DNA of 64,000 nucleotides from JAJDXW01 sp965223775 (GTDB lineage: Bacteria; Pseudomonadota; Gammaproteobacteria; HK1), in assembly GCA_965223775.1 (NCBI GenBank), contig OZ245021.1, positions 3,286,001 to 3,350,000 of the forward strand, written 5' to 3'. Below the pieces are notes generated by a model. That model did no database searches, was not told the origin of the DNA, and saw only the letters and a program-made list of their open reading frames with translations. Both the position numbers and the translations under genes were made by a program. Numbering within the stretch: position 1 is the first letter of the stretch; the number at the start of each line of letters is the position of its first letter. This document shows, piece after piece, positions 24,183-33,165 of the stretch.

Positions 24183-26222
24183 CTACCAGCGAACGCTTCC
24201 CTCGCACCGGAGGGCCCCGCTCGGGTCGACCTCGACCGTCCAGCCGGGCGGCGCCACCGTCGTCCCCCCCGCCTCCTCGACGATCGCCGGTCCCTCGATC
24301 CGGCTCCCCACGCAGAGACGCTCGCGCTCGAGGACCGGGGTCTCGCACCACTCCCCGAACCATACCGAGCGGCGCTCGATCACCGGTTCGCCGGCGCCAC
24401 GCGGCGTGAAGTCGAGGACGGGCTTGTCGACCTCGCCGATCGAGACGAGCCGCACGTTGACGATCTCGATGTCGTTCGCGGGGTCCGCGTAGCCGAAGGT
24501 CTCCTCGTGCCGTGCATCGAACGCGCCGCGCAGCGGCGCCCAGTCGGCGTCGTCCGGATTCCACCGGACCGGGAGCGTGAAGGACTGGCCGACGTAGCGC
24601 ACGTCGAGGGTGAACTCGTGACGGTGCCGCTCCCGGCTCAGACCGTCCGCCTCAAGCCTCGCGGCGCCGTCGTCGCGCATCGCGCGCGCCCGAGTCCGCA
24701 GCGTGTCGATGGCGAGATCGGAGATCCGCCCGCCCCACGCGGCCACCGTGTCGCGGCGAAGATCGGCGAGCATCTGGCCGAGGGCGGAGAGATGCCCGGG
24801 GAAGCGCGGCACGAGGACCCGCGTGATCCCGAGCTCCTCGGCCACCGGCATGGCGTGCATCGGCCCGGCCCCGCCAAATCCGAGCAGGGTGAAGTCGCGC
24901 GGGTCGAAGCCGCGGTGCACCGAGACCTCGCGTACCGCTCCGGCCATCCTCGCGACCGCGATCCGGAGCGACGCGCTCGCGAGCGCCGTCACGTCGCCGT
25001 CGCCTCCGGCGCGCTTCCCGAGCGCCCGGAACGCGGCCCGCGCCTTCTCCGCGTCGAGGAAGAGTCCGCCCGCGAGCGCCCGGCCGACCGGCAGGCGGCC
25101 GAGGAGGAGGTTGGCGTCGGACACCGTCGGCTCGGCGCCCCCGCGCCCGTAGCAGGCCGGTCCCGGCGCCGCGCCGGCGCTCTGCGGCCCGACCCCGAGC
25201 GTACCGTCCGGCTGCACCCACACGATCGAACCGCCGCCCGCCCCGATGGAGTGGATGTCGAGCTGCGGCATCTTGAGCGGGTAGACATCGATCCGGTTGT
25301 CGTGCGACATGCGGGGCGCGCGCCCGTGCACGAGCGCGACGTCGGTGCTCGTGCCCCCCATGTCGAACGTGATGATGTCCTCGACACGAGCGCGCTCCGC
25401 GATCCGGACCGCCCCGGTGACCCCGCCGACCGGTCCGGAGAGGAACGTGCCCGCGCAGCGTTCCGCCGCCGCCCCGAGCGTCATCGTGCCCCCGTTCGAA
25501 CCCATGATGTTGACCGGCGCCGAGATGCCCCGCTCGACGAGCGCCGCCTCGAGCGCGGCGAGGTAGCCCCGCATGACCGGCGTGAGATAGGCGTTCAGCA
25601 CCGCCGTCGACGTCCGCTCGAACTCGCCCCGTTCCGGGGTGAGGGCGGCGGACTCGCAGATCGCGACCCCGTCGAGCCGCCCCGCGAGCGCAAGCGCCAC
25701 CGCCCGCTCGTGCCCGCGGTCGACGTAGCTGTTGAGGAGCGCCACCGCGACCGCCTCCACCCCCTTGTCGCGCAGGGCCGCGGCCAGTGCGTCGAAGTCG
25801 AAGCCGTCGAGGGGCCGCACGACCGACCCGTCCGCCGCGAGCCGCTCGGACACCTCCAACCGGCGGTCGCGCGGGACGAGCGGCGCGGGCCGCTGCCACT
25901 CGGGATCGAACAGCCCACCGGCGAGCCGCCGCCCCTTGCCGACCTCGAGCAGATCGCGAAAACCCTCGGTGGTCACGAGGCCGGTGCGGGCGCCCTTGCG
26001 CTCGAGGAGAGCGTTGGTGGCGATGGTCGTTCCGTGCACGAACGCCCGGATCGATTCGGGGTCGATTCCGAGCGAGGCGAGCGCATCGAGCACCCCTCGC
26101 CATTGCTCGCCGGGGAGCGAGGGCACCTTCGCCGAATGCAGAGCGCCGTCCGACCCGTAGGCGATGAGGTCGGTGAACGTTCCGCCGACGTCCACCCCGA
26201 CGAGATGGGTCGCGCCGCTCAT
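24183..26222 (-). CDS. hyuA: Hydantoinase A/oxoprolinase-type ATPase subunit (copy 2)
   Basis: A protein of 679 residues starting MSGATHLVGVDVGGTFTD. The phosphate-binding motifs FDMGGTSTDVALV and GAGGGSIVWVQ and the GFGGAGPMHAM segment define the HyuA family. The gene begins seven bases after the hyuB2 stop, so here the order is B then A, the opposite of copy 1. The frame remains open further upstream, inside hyuB2, but those residues are unlike the family. This pair is clearly diverged from copy 1, so the two probably act on different substrates. Confidence 0.9.
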   Translation of the reverse strand: MSGATHLVGVDVGGTFTDLIAYGSDGALHSAKVPSLPGEQWRGVLDALASLGIDPESIRAFVHGTTIATNALLERKGARTGLVTTEGFRDLLEVGKGRRLAGGLFDPEWQRPAPLVPRDRRLEVSERLAADGSVVRPLDGFDFDALAAALRDKGVEAVAVALLNSYVDRGHERAVALALAGRLDGVAICESAALTPERGEFERTSTAVLNAYLTPVMRGYLAALEAALVERGISAPVNIMGSNGGTMTLGAAAERCAGTFLSGPVGGVTGAVRIAERARVEDIITFDMGGTSTDVALVHGRAPRMSHDNRIDVYPLKMPQLDIHSIGAGGGSIVWVQPDGTLGVGPQSAGAAPGPACYGRGGAEPTVSDANLLLGRLPVGRALAGGLFLDAEKARAAFRALGKRAGGDGDVTALASASLRIAVARMAGAVREVSVHRGFDPRDFTLLGFGGAGPMHAMPVAEELGITRVLVPRFPGHLSALGQMLADLRRDTVAAWGGRISDLAIDTLRTRARAMRDDGAARLEADGLSRERHRHEFTLDVRYVGQSFTLPVRWNPDDADWAPLRGAFDARHEETFGYADPANDIEIVNVRLVSIGEVDKPVLDFTPRGAGEPVIERRSVWFGEWCETPVLERERLCVGSRIEGPAIVEEAGGTTVAPPGWTVEVDPSGALRCEGSVRW

Positions 26223-26229
26223 CGCCCGC

Positions 26230-28242
26230 TCACTTCGGAGCGAGGGGTACGGGGCGAACCTCGACGGTGTCGCCGGCGTGCGCGCCGAGGGCCGCGAGCG
26301 CCTCCGCGCTGAGGGCGAGGTCGGGGCGTTCGGCGATCTCCACCCATCCGCGGAGCGCCGCCCCGCAGGCGGGGGTCGCGAGCTCGACGAGCGCCCCGCT
26401 CGCCACGTCGAGCCGGCGCGCGAGCTCGGCCGGCAGCCGGATGCGCCGCCGCGGGCCGTCGAGGTCCGGCTCGTTCGAGAGGGTGACCGGGGCGAGCGTC
26501 CGCGAGGCCCGGAGGCGCTCGCGCCGCTTCGCCGTCGCGGACCCATCGACGCCGCCGCGGCCGGCATCGACGACCACCCCGTAGCGCTCGCTCGCCTGTT
26601 CGGGGCTGAGATAGCCGAGAGCGACGTCCTCCCGCACCCTCGCCGGCGCACGGTCCAGGGGGTCGCCGTAACCGCCGCCGCCCGAGGTCTCCATGCGCAC
26701 CACGTCGCCGGTCTCGAGGGCGAAGCCGCCGACCTTGCCCGGGACCGGGGACGGCTCGACGGTCTCGCCGCCCCGAACGACGGTGAAGCGATTCGCGGCC
26801 CCGCCCACCCCGCCGGCCACCCCGAAGGGAGGGATGATGTTCTTGTCCGCGAGCACCGAGAGGCTCGCCTCGCCGGCGAGCACGCGCACGTCGCGCCGCA
26901 CCCCGAGCCCGCCCCGGAACTCCCCGTCGCCGCACGAGCCCTCCCGCAGGCCGTACGACTCGATCCGAAGCGGACACTGCGCCTCGACCACCTCGGCCGA
27001 CTGCACGGCGTTGAAGTCCCCCTCCGGAAACGCCCGCACCCCGTGGCTGCCGTCGGTGCGCCCGGTCGCTCCGGTGCCCGCGGCGGGGTACTCGTAGAGC
27101 AGGAAGATGTCGTTGCGGTCCGGATGCGGCCCGGAGACGTAGACGTGGTTGCCGCCGCCCTTGAGATCGCCGACCCGCTTCTCGGGCAGCGCCTGGCCGA
27201 GCGCGGAGACGACGAGGCCGCACATCAGCGCCCGGCACTCCACCATCCCGCCGCACGGCGCGGGCAGGGTCGCGTTGAGGAAGCTGCCCGGCGGATTCAC
27301 GATCTCGATCGGGTTGAACGAGCCGTGGTTCACCGGGGTGTCCGGGTCGAGGCAGGACTTGACGATGCTCGCGACGGCGTTGAACGCCATCGCCGGCCCG
27401 ACGTTGGTCGGCCCCTTGGCCTGGGGCGAGGAGCCGGTGAAGTCGGCGACGAGCCGCTCGCCGGCGACGGTGAGGGCGAGCCGACCGCGGAGCGGCGCCG
27501 CGCCATGGCCGTCGCTGTCGAGATAGCCCTCCGCGTGGTACGTCCCGTCGGGAATCCCGGCGATGCGGTCCCGCATCACCTTCTCGGCGCGTGCGATCAG
27601 CTCCTCGACCGCATCGAGCAGCGGCTCGCCGCCGAAGCGGGCGAACAGCCGCGCAACGTGCTCCGCCGCCTTGCGCGAGGTCCCGAGCATGGTGTTGAAG
27701 TCCCCCCGGCGCTCGCGGGTGATGCGCATGTTGTCGAAGAGCAGGGTGAGCCAGGCTTCGTTCATCCGCCCCCGATCGCAGATCCGGGTGGGCACGATGC
27801 GAAGCCCTTCCTGGTAGATCTCCTGCACCCGCCCGGAGAGGCTCCCGGGGGTCATGCCCCCGACGTCTCCCCAGTGGCAGCGGGTCGCGGTGAACATCGC
27901 GAGGCGTCCGTCGTGGAACACCGGGAACAGCATCAGCACGTCGTTGAGATGCGTGCCGCCGGTGTAGGGGTCGTTGTGAAAGAAGATGTCGCCCTCGTGG
28001 ATGTCGTCGCCGAAGACGCGCACCACTTCCGCCGTCGAGTACGGCACCGAGAAGTTGTGGATGGGGTTGTCGTCGACGCCCTGCGCGACGAGCCGTCCGT
28101 CGCCCGCGACGAGCGCGCACGAGAAGTCGTGCCCCTCGTAGATGATCGACGAGTACGACGAATGGATGACGTTCGCGCGCATCTCGTTGACGACCGCGAC
28201 CAGGGATTCGCGAATCAGCTCGAGCCGGCCGATCTCCTGCAT
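26230..28242 (-). CDS. hyuB: Hydantoinase B/oxoprolinase-type subunit with C-terminal extension (copy 2)
   Basis: A protein of 670 residues from MQEIGRLELIRESL, with GGAGAGGAG before the start. Family motifs include SSYSSIIYEGHDFSCALV, FHNDPYTGGTHLND and METSGGGGYGDPLDR. The HyuB core ends near residue 560. About 110 further residues follow, with charged and AbrB-like pieces (RRRIRLPAELARRL, LGAHAGDTVEVRPV), making it longer than copy 1. The tail may be a small regulatory or binding module. It is the first gene of the minus-strand block that runs to 13970. Confidence 0.88.
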   Translation of the reverse strand: MQEIGRLELIRESLVAVVNEMRANVIHSSYSSIIYEGHDFSCALVAGDGRLVAQGVDDNPIHNFSVPYSTAEVVRVFGDDIHEGDIFFHNDPYTGGTHLNDVLMLFPVFHDGRLAMFTATRCHWGDVGGMTPGSLSGRVQEIYQEGLRIVPTRICDRGRMNEAWLTLLFDNMRITRERRGDFNTMLGTSRKAAEHVARLFARFGGEPLLDAVEELIARAEKVMRDRIAGIPDGTYHAEGYLDSDGHGAAPLRGRLALTVAGERLVADFTGSSPQAKGPTNVGPAMAFNAVASIVKSCLDPDTPVNHGSFNPIEIVNPPGSFLNATLPAPCGGMVECRALMCGLVVSALGQALPEKRVGDLKGGGNHVYVSGPHPDRNDIFLLYEYPAAGTGATGRTDGSHGVRAFPEGDFNAVQSAEVVEAQCPLRIESYGLREGSCGDGEFRGGLGVRRDVRVLAGEASLSVLADKNIIPPFGVAGGVGGAANRFTVVRGGETVEPSPVPGKVGGFALETGDVVRMETSGGGGYGDPLDRAPARVREDVALGYLSPEQASERYGVVVDAGRGGVDGSATAKRRERLRASRTLAPVTLSNEPDLDGPRRRIRLPAELARRLDVASGALVELATPACGAALRGWVEIAERPDLALSAEALAALGAHAGDTVEVRPVPLAPK

Positions 28243-28377
28243 CTGCCCATCTCCTCTCCGTCTTCCGAGGCCCGCCCCGAGACGCGGGGCGGCCATGACC
28301 CTATCATTGCACACCGCCCGGGGCGCTCCGCTCGCCCCGGGGCAGGGGTCACGGCGCACCGACGGGGAGAACACGGG

Positions 28378-29118
28378 ATGAGAGAGGAAATCGTCGACAT
28401 CGCCACCGCGGACGGCGCGATGGAGACCTTCGTCTGCCGGCCGGAGCGAGGCGGTCCGTACCCCCCCGTGCTCTTCCTGATGGACGCGCCGGGGATCCGC
28501 GAGGAGCTCCACGACATGGCCCGGCGGCTCGCGACCGTCGGCCACTTCGTGATGCTCCCCAACCTCTACTACCGGGCCGGCCGCGATACGAAGTACGGCC
28601 CCCACGTGCTCGTGCCCGCGAGCCCCGACAATGCGCGGATGCTGGCCGTCCGCAGGAAGATGACCATCCCTCCGGTCATGGAGGACGTCGGGGTCATGCT
28701 CGACTGGGCGGCCAACCACGGGGAGGCGACGGACGGTCCGGCGGGCACGCACGGGTACTGCATGAGCGGCCCCTACGCCCTCGCCGCCGCCGCCCGCTAC
28801 CCCGACCGGATCGCGGCCGCCGCCTCCTTCCACGGCACCTGGCTCGTGAGCGATGCCGAGGAGAGCCCCCACCTCACGTTCGACAAGACCCGGGGCGAGG
28901 TCTACATCTCGTGCGCCGAGCACGACGAGGTCGCGCCGCTCGGCATGGTCGAGGAGCTCCGCGGCCACTTCGAAGCATCGGGGGCGCAGGGCGAGCTCGA
29001 GATCCACCCCGGCGCGCACCACGGCTTCGCCTTCCCGGAGCGCTGGTGCTACGACAAGCCGGCCGCCGAGCGGCACTGGGAGCGGCTCATCGCCCTCTAC
29101 CGCCGCCGCCTCGGCTGA
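28378..29118 (+). CDS. Dienelactone hydrolase-family protein
   Basis: A protein of 246 residues with an alpha/beta-hydrolase fold. The Cys nucleophile elbow is GYCMSGPYA, the acid lies in AEHDEVAPL and the base in HPGAHHGFAFPE, which is the Cys-Asp-His triad of dienelactone hydrolases. These enzymes hydrolyse lactones formed in aromatic-ring breakdown, although many relatives act on other esters. It is transcribed divergently from hyuB2, with 135 bases between them, and stands alone on the plus strand. Confidence 0.88.
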   Translation: MREEIVDIATADGAMETFVCRPERGGPYPPVLFLMDAPGIREELHDMARRLATVGHFVMLPNLYYRAGRDTKYGPHVLVPASPDNARMLAVRRKMTIPPVMEDVGVMLDWAANHGEATDGPAGTHGYCMSGPYALAAAARYPDRIAAAASFHGTWLVSDAEESPHLTFDKTRGEVYISCAEHDEVAPLGMVEELRGHFEASGAQGELEIHPGAHHGFAFPERWCYDKPAAERHWERLIALYRRRLG

Positions 29119-29677
29119 CCCGACGCCCACCCCGCCCCCGACGGCGCCCGCCGCGCGCCCGTCCTCCGCATGGGGGTCCGCCACGACCCGGAAGGACCCG
29201 AGGCGCCGTCATCCCTGCAGCCGAGCCGGGTGATGAGCGGGACATCCTCGGGTGCTAGCCCGGAAAAATCACCGATTTTTGTCGCGAGGGCGCGCGAAGC
29301 TGCGAAGCAGAATGCCGTGGTAGCGGGCCGCACGGACCGCAAGAGCGCTTACGCGCTGGCAAAGGCGTAGCCGATACTACGTCGAAGCGGCTTGAGGGAG
29401 TACTGCCCGCTTCCGCGAGCAGATTGGCGTCCGCAGCAGAAAATCGGTGATTTTTGCGGGCTAAGGGCGTCCCGCCCCCGATTGCGGGCAAGATGTCCGC
29501 GATACGGGGCGAGCCGAACGACCGAACGGCCAGGAGTGCACCACGTGCCTCGCCGGTTGGCGTAGCCCCGCCAGCCGTGCAGGCCATCCTTCACGGTGAG
29601 GGTGTAGCGCCACGAGCTGGAAGTGAGTCCGGTACCGCATCCAGGCGAAAAGCTCCAGGAGCGACGATAATTCAACC
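29119..29677. other. 559 bp gene-free stretch containing an inverted-repeat element
   Basis: No protein with recognisable features is found between the dienelactone hydrolase and the AlbA_2 gene. Most of the space is taken by the inverted-repeat element at 29256-29463. After it comes a short REP-like palindrome, attgcgggcaagatgtccgc (29489-29508), similar to those at 651-667. The last 150 bases should hold the AlbA_2 promoter. Confidence 0.6.
29256..29463. mobile_element. TA-flanked inverted-repeat element (IS630/Tc1-type MITE candidate)
   Basis: The left end reads TAGCCCGGAAAAATCACCG and the right end, read inward, reads TAGCCCGCAAAAATCACCG; the match runs over about 24 bases with one mismatch. 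The inner 160 bases are non-coding. Each end carries TA at the boundary, as left behind by IS630/Tc1-mariner transposition. The element is about 206 bp long and unlike the CCTGATT family in both ends and interior. Confidence 0.7.
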
Positions 29678-31081
29678 ATGAGCTCGATTCTTCCCATCAA
29701 CCTCGAAGCTCTCCTCCACTGTCGTGGCGTGGAGTCGGAGCGGGTGGAGTTCAAGGCGTCGTGGGATCCGGACAGAACCGGACCCCAGGTGCTCCGGACG
29801 ATCTGTGCGTTTGCGAACGACTATCACAACCTGAACGGCGGCTACGTGGTCATCGGGGTCGCGGAACATGAGGGGCGAGCCCTCCTGCCTCCGGTCGGCA
29901 TGTCCGCCGAGGAGATCGAGGCGGCCCAGCAGTGGTTCCGTGGCCACTGCAACCGGCTCGATCCTCCCTACCCCCCCATCCTGTCGCCCGAAACGGTCGG
30001 GGATCGTCTCGTCCTGGTGGTGTGGGCACCAGCGAGCGAAATGCGACCTCATCGCGCCCCTGCCCGAGATGGAGCGCTCCGGTACTGGATCCGGCTCGGC
30101 TCGGAGACTGTCGATGCCGAACGTCGCGGCGATCTGACCCGGGGACTCATTCAGCAGACCGCCCGCGTGCCATGGGACGATCGGCGGGCCTCTGAAGCCC
30201 GAATCGAGGATCTCCGCGAGGCGAAGGTCCGCGAGTACCTGCGCGACGTTCGCAGCGGGCTCCTCGAGGAGCCGAACGCGAGGGAAGTCTACCGGCGCAT
30301 GCGGGTCACGGCCCGGGTCAACGACCACGAGGTGCCCAAGAACGCGGGCCTCCTCTTCTTTTCGAATGACCCCTTGGAATGGTTCCGAGGCGCGAAAATT
30401 GAAGTCGTCCAGTTCACCGCGGACCGAGCCGGAAACGTGCAGGAGGAACGTACGTTTGGCGGGGCGCTTGTCGACCAGCTCCGCGACTGTCTGAATTACC
30501 TCGAGAATCTCTCCACCCACCACCTGCAGAAGCAGCAGGATCGGAGCCAAGTTCGCGGCTGGGTCAGCTACCCGCTCCCGGCCCTTCGGGAAACCCTCGT
30601 CAACGCGGTCTACCACCGTGGGTACGATGTCGACCAGCCAGAACCGACCAAGGTCTATCTCTATCCGAACCGGATCGAGGTCATCAGCTATCCCGGGCCG
30701 GTCCCTGGAATCGAAGCGCGACATCTGACCCCGGACGCGGAGGTTCGGGCAGTGCCGGCCCGCAATCGACGCATCGGCGAGTTCCTGAAGGAATTGGGGC
30801 TCGCAGAAGGACGGCTGACCGGGCTGCCCAAGGTGTTTCAGGCGATGGAAGCCAACGGCTCGCCGACACCCCGCTTCGAATTCGACGAGCAGCGAACCTT
30901 TTTCCAGGCTACGCTTCCCGCCCATCCCGAATACGGAGCGCTGTCCGCGCTGCGGGATGCGGCGCACCTGAGGGCTCTCGGAGAACACCTGGAGGCGTTC
31001 CGACGCATCGAATCCGCATGGGCCGCCAACCAGGCGTCCGCACAGGGTGAAATTTTGTTCGGTGCAAGGATGAGCACGTGA
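29678..31081 (+). CDS. AlbA_2 (Schlafen-type) domain ATP-binding protein
   Basis: A protein of 467 residues. The N-terminal 130 residues have the AlbA_2 pattern: ESERVEFKASWDPD, ICAFANDYHNLNGGYVVIGV and the RYWIRLGSETVDAERR segment. The C-terminal half has the GHKL-type N box RETLVNAVYHRGYD near residue 305 and the segment PNRIEVISYPGP. Such proteins are found as putative transcriptional regulators and near mobile or defence loci, and some are linked to anti-phage systems. Its neighbours here are insertion elements and broken genes. Its exact role is unknown. Confidence 0.82.
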   Translation: MSSILPINLEALLHCRGVESERVEFKASWDPDRTGPQVLRTICAFANDYHNLNGGYVVIGVAEHEGRALLPPVGMSAEEIEAAQQWFRGHCNRLDPPYPPILSPETVGDRLVLVVWAPASEMRPHRAPARDGALRYWIRLGSETVDAERRGDLTRGLIQQTARVPWDDRRASEARIEDLREAKVREYLRDVRSGLLEEPNAREVYRRMRVTARVNDHEVPKNAGLLFFSNDPLEWFRGAKIEVVQFTADRAGNVQEERTFGGALVDQLRDCLNYLENLSTHHLQKQQDRSQVRGWVSYPLPALRETLVNAVYHRGYDVDQPEPTKVYLYPNRIEVISYPGPVPGIEARHLTPDAEVRAVPARNRRIGEFLKELGLAEGRLTGLPKVFQAMEANGSPTPRFEFDEQRTFFQATLPAHPEYGALSALRDAAHLRALGEHLEAFRRIESAWAANQASAQGEILFGARMST

Positions 31082-31189
31082 TTGGTTGGAATCCGTTGTG
31101 GTGGTGCGGTAGCCGGTGGAATGGGAGGAAGGGGAGGTCACGGAGGAGGGTATCTGAGTCGTTTGGAGGGGTATGCAAAGCAAACCGGA

Positions 31190-33165
31190 AGCTCGGATTG
31201 CCCGGCCGGGCGAGCGGGAACGTTGGCGCGGTGGTGGAGCCAAGCGCCGAGGGGTCGCAGTAGCGTGGGGCTCAGCGTTTGGGCGGGTTGATGAGCTGGC
31301 GCACGGCGTCCTGGGGCCGCCGAGCGTAGTGCCGGTGGGCTTGGGGGAGGGAGTCGAAGCGCCCCTTGAGGCGAACGATGGAGATGGCGAGGTTCGTGAG
31401 GCAGGCGAGATTGCGCGGCAGGTGTCCGGTTCGCACCCGGCAACGGTCTTCGTCGTAGGAGACGTCGCGCACGTGGTGGAGTCGATTTTCGATGCTCCAA
31501 TGCCCGCGCACCAGGGCCAGGACGACCTGCGAGGTGGCTTGGTCGGGGGGCACGGAGGTCAGGCCGTGTACGGTCTCGTGCTCGACCTTGCCGGTCTTGA
31601 CGATGCGCCGCTCGCGCTCGATGCGAAAGGCGACCTGACGATGAGGCAGGGGGGCGCGGTCGCGGTGCTCGGTGAGGTCGAGCACCCGGCAGCTTCGCTT
31701 CTCGATTCGTCCGTGTCCGTTGTCCGAGGTGTGATGCTCGGTGGCGCGCACCTGGGGAAGCTCCCAATCGAGCCCAGCCAACTCGGCGAGCAAGTTGGGG
31801 CAATTGTCCTTGACCGCGGTCATCACGTAGTGCGCGCCGCACTGCTCGACCAAGCACCGGGCGGTGTGGTGGTTGGTGTGCATCGCGTCGAGGGTCACGA
31901 CGCGGCCGGTGAGGTCGAGCCCGGTGACCAGGGTACGCACGGCCGGGATCTCGTTGCTCTTGTCCTGTACCGCCTCTTGTCCGAGGACGATTCCAGAGCG
32001 GTGCTCCGCAGCGGCGACGAGCAGGTGCTTGGCGCCCGGATTGTGCCGGGCGGCACCGCGGATGTACTTCCCGTCGATGGCGACGGGGTCGGTGCGCGAG
32101 GCCTGCTGCGCGGCCCAGGTGCGCGCCGCGCGGTCGAGCACATCGGGGTCCAAGTTGGTGAGAACCTTGACGAACGCGGTCGTGGACGGGGCGGTGAAGC
32201 GCCCCAGACGGGGGCTGTAGAACGCCCGCAGGGCACGAAGCTGATGCTGGGTCAACGCTTGGGAGAACTCGCCGATTGCGGTCGCACCGTGGTATCCGGC
32301 AAGCTTCGCGGCGACCGCGATGGCCAGGATGGTGGCCAGCGGATAGCGCCGCCCGCGCGTGCTGCGGAAATCGGGCACACCATGAAGACACTCCCACAGG
32401 CTTCGCAGTCGATGGGCGGTCCACGGTCGCGGGTCGCCTTCGCTTCGCCACTTTGGGGCATCGTCGAGGCGGCACAGTTGCTCGCGCGCGTCGCGGGCCA
32501 GCGGGTAGACCAGGACCTCCTTCGGTCTGCCGTGGGGGACCCAGGTCGCGGGCGTGCCGGGCTTGCGGGCAAAGCCGCGGGTGTGGCCCAGCGCCTGCCA
32601 GTTCGCCGCCCGGTAGCACGCGCCGGTGAAGCGGGCCGGATCGACGAAGGTTTCTGCGATCAGAATTGGATGGCCATGCATTGCGCGGAAGTCGCCCGAG
32701 AGCCGGCGAAGGCTCAGCCCCAGCACCCGCGAAGCGAGGTTCGCCGCGGCGCACTCGGGCAAGATGAGGAACCGCGCGTTGTTGGCGATGAGGTGAAGGC
32801 GGCGAAACTGCTGCTCGGGCAGCCACCCGATCCAGCGGTCGCGGGCCCGGAGCTTGAACGCACCGGCGTGCCAACCCACGAGCGCCAGCCAGTGCTCGCC
32901 CAGCACTGCGACGTGGCGCACACTTCGCCCGACCAAGCCCCGGAAGGGCAGATAGTGGTGCGCGCCCATCAGCGCATCCCAGCGGATCCTCTCGTCGGCG
33001 CCCACCGCGGGGCGGACCGTGACCTCGCGCAGCCGTCGGGAAATCAACTCGAGCATCGTCTTCGCCGGGGTCGATGGGCCTGTGCCCCACTATGGCGCCC
33101 TCGACGCCATTTGTCCAGAGACCCAGTTTCGCCTGTCGCATCAATCAGCTACCAGCCAGGAAAAA
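31190..33165. mobile_element. Insertion sequence carrying the DruA-ISAs1 transposase, ends unresolved
   Basis: The transposase gene is the only cargo. The bounds given are approximate. The right end must lie before about 33165, where a TPR protein fragment begins without its N-terminus, implying that the element landed in or next to that gene. I could not find a convincing terminal inverted repeat or target duplication by eye; the best candidate pair, ctgagtc near 31157 and gacccag near 33119, is weak. Confidence 0.5.
31272..33056 (-). CDS. ISAs1-type transposase with N-terminal DruA-like (DUF4338) domain
   Basis: A protein of 594 residues. Residues 20-200 match the DUF4338/DruA pattern: MGAHHYLPFRGLVGRSVRHV, KLRARDRWIGW, NNARFLILP, ETFVDPARFTGACYRAANW. 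From about residue 230 an ISAs1-type transposase begins, with DDE residues in VAIDGKYIRGAA (near 326), TLDAMHTNHHTA (near 388) and HWSIENRLHHVRDVSYDED (near 522). DruA is a component of the Druantia anti-phage system; in this setting the domain more likely serves the transposase. The reading frame is intact, so the element may be active. Confidence 0.85.
   Translation of the reverse strand: MLELISRRLREVTVRPAVGADERIRWDALMGAHHYLPFRGLVGRSVRHVAVLGEHWLALVGWHAGAFKLRARDRWIGWLPEQQFRRLHLIANNARFLILPECAAANLASRVLGLSLRRLSGDFRAMHGHPILIAETFVDPARFTGACYRAANWQALGHTRGFARKPGTPATWVPHGRPKEVLVYPLARDAREQLCRLDDAPKWRSEGDPRPWTAHRLRSLWECLHGVPDFRSTRGRRYPLATILAIAVAAKLAGYHGATAIGEFSQALTQHQLRALRAFYSPRLGRFTAPSTTAFVKVLTNLDPDVLDRAARTWAAQQASRTDPVAIDGKYIRGAARHNPGAKHLLVAAAEHRSGIVLGQEAVQDKSNEIPAVRTLVTGLDLTGRVVTLDAMHTNHHTARCLVEQCGAHYVMTAVKDNCPNLLAELAGLDWELPQVRATEHHTSDNGHGRIEKRSCRVLDLTEHRDRAPLPHRQVAFRIERERRIVKTGKVEHETVHGLTSVPPDQATSQVVLALVRGHWSIENRLHHVRDVSYDEDRCRVRTGHLPRNLACLTNLAISIVRLKGRFDSLPQAHRHYARRPQDAVRQLINPPKR

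Noticed and set aside
20400..26312. A plus-strand open frame of almost 2000 codons opposite pyc and hyuA2
   Set aside because: Both opposite-strand genes are full length and conserved; the long frame reflects codon bias and has no protein motifs.
31272..33056. A Druantia defence operon
   Set aside because: Only a DruA-like domain is present, fused to a transposase; no DruE-type helicase or other Druantia gene is adjacent.
31157..33125. ctgagtc/gacccag as terminal repeats of the insertion sequence
   Set aside because: The match is short and imperfect, and no 8 bp target duplication flanks it.
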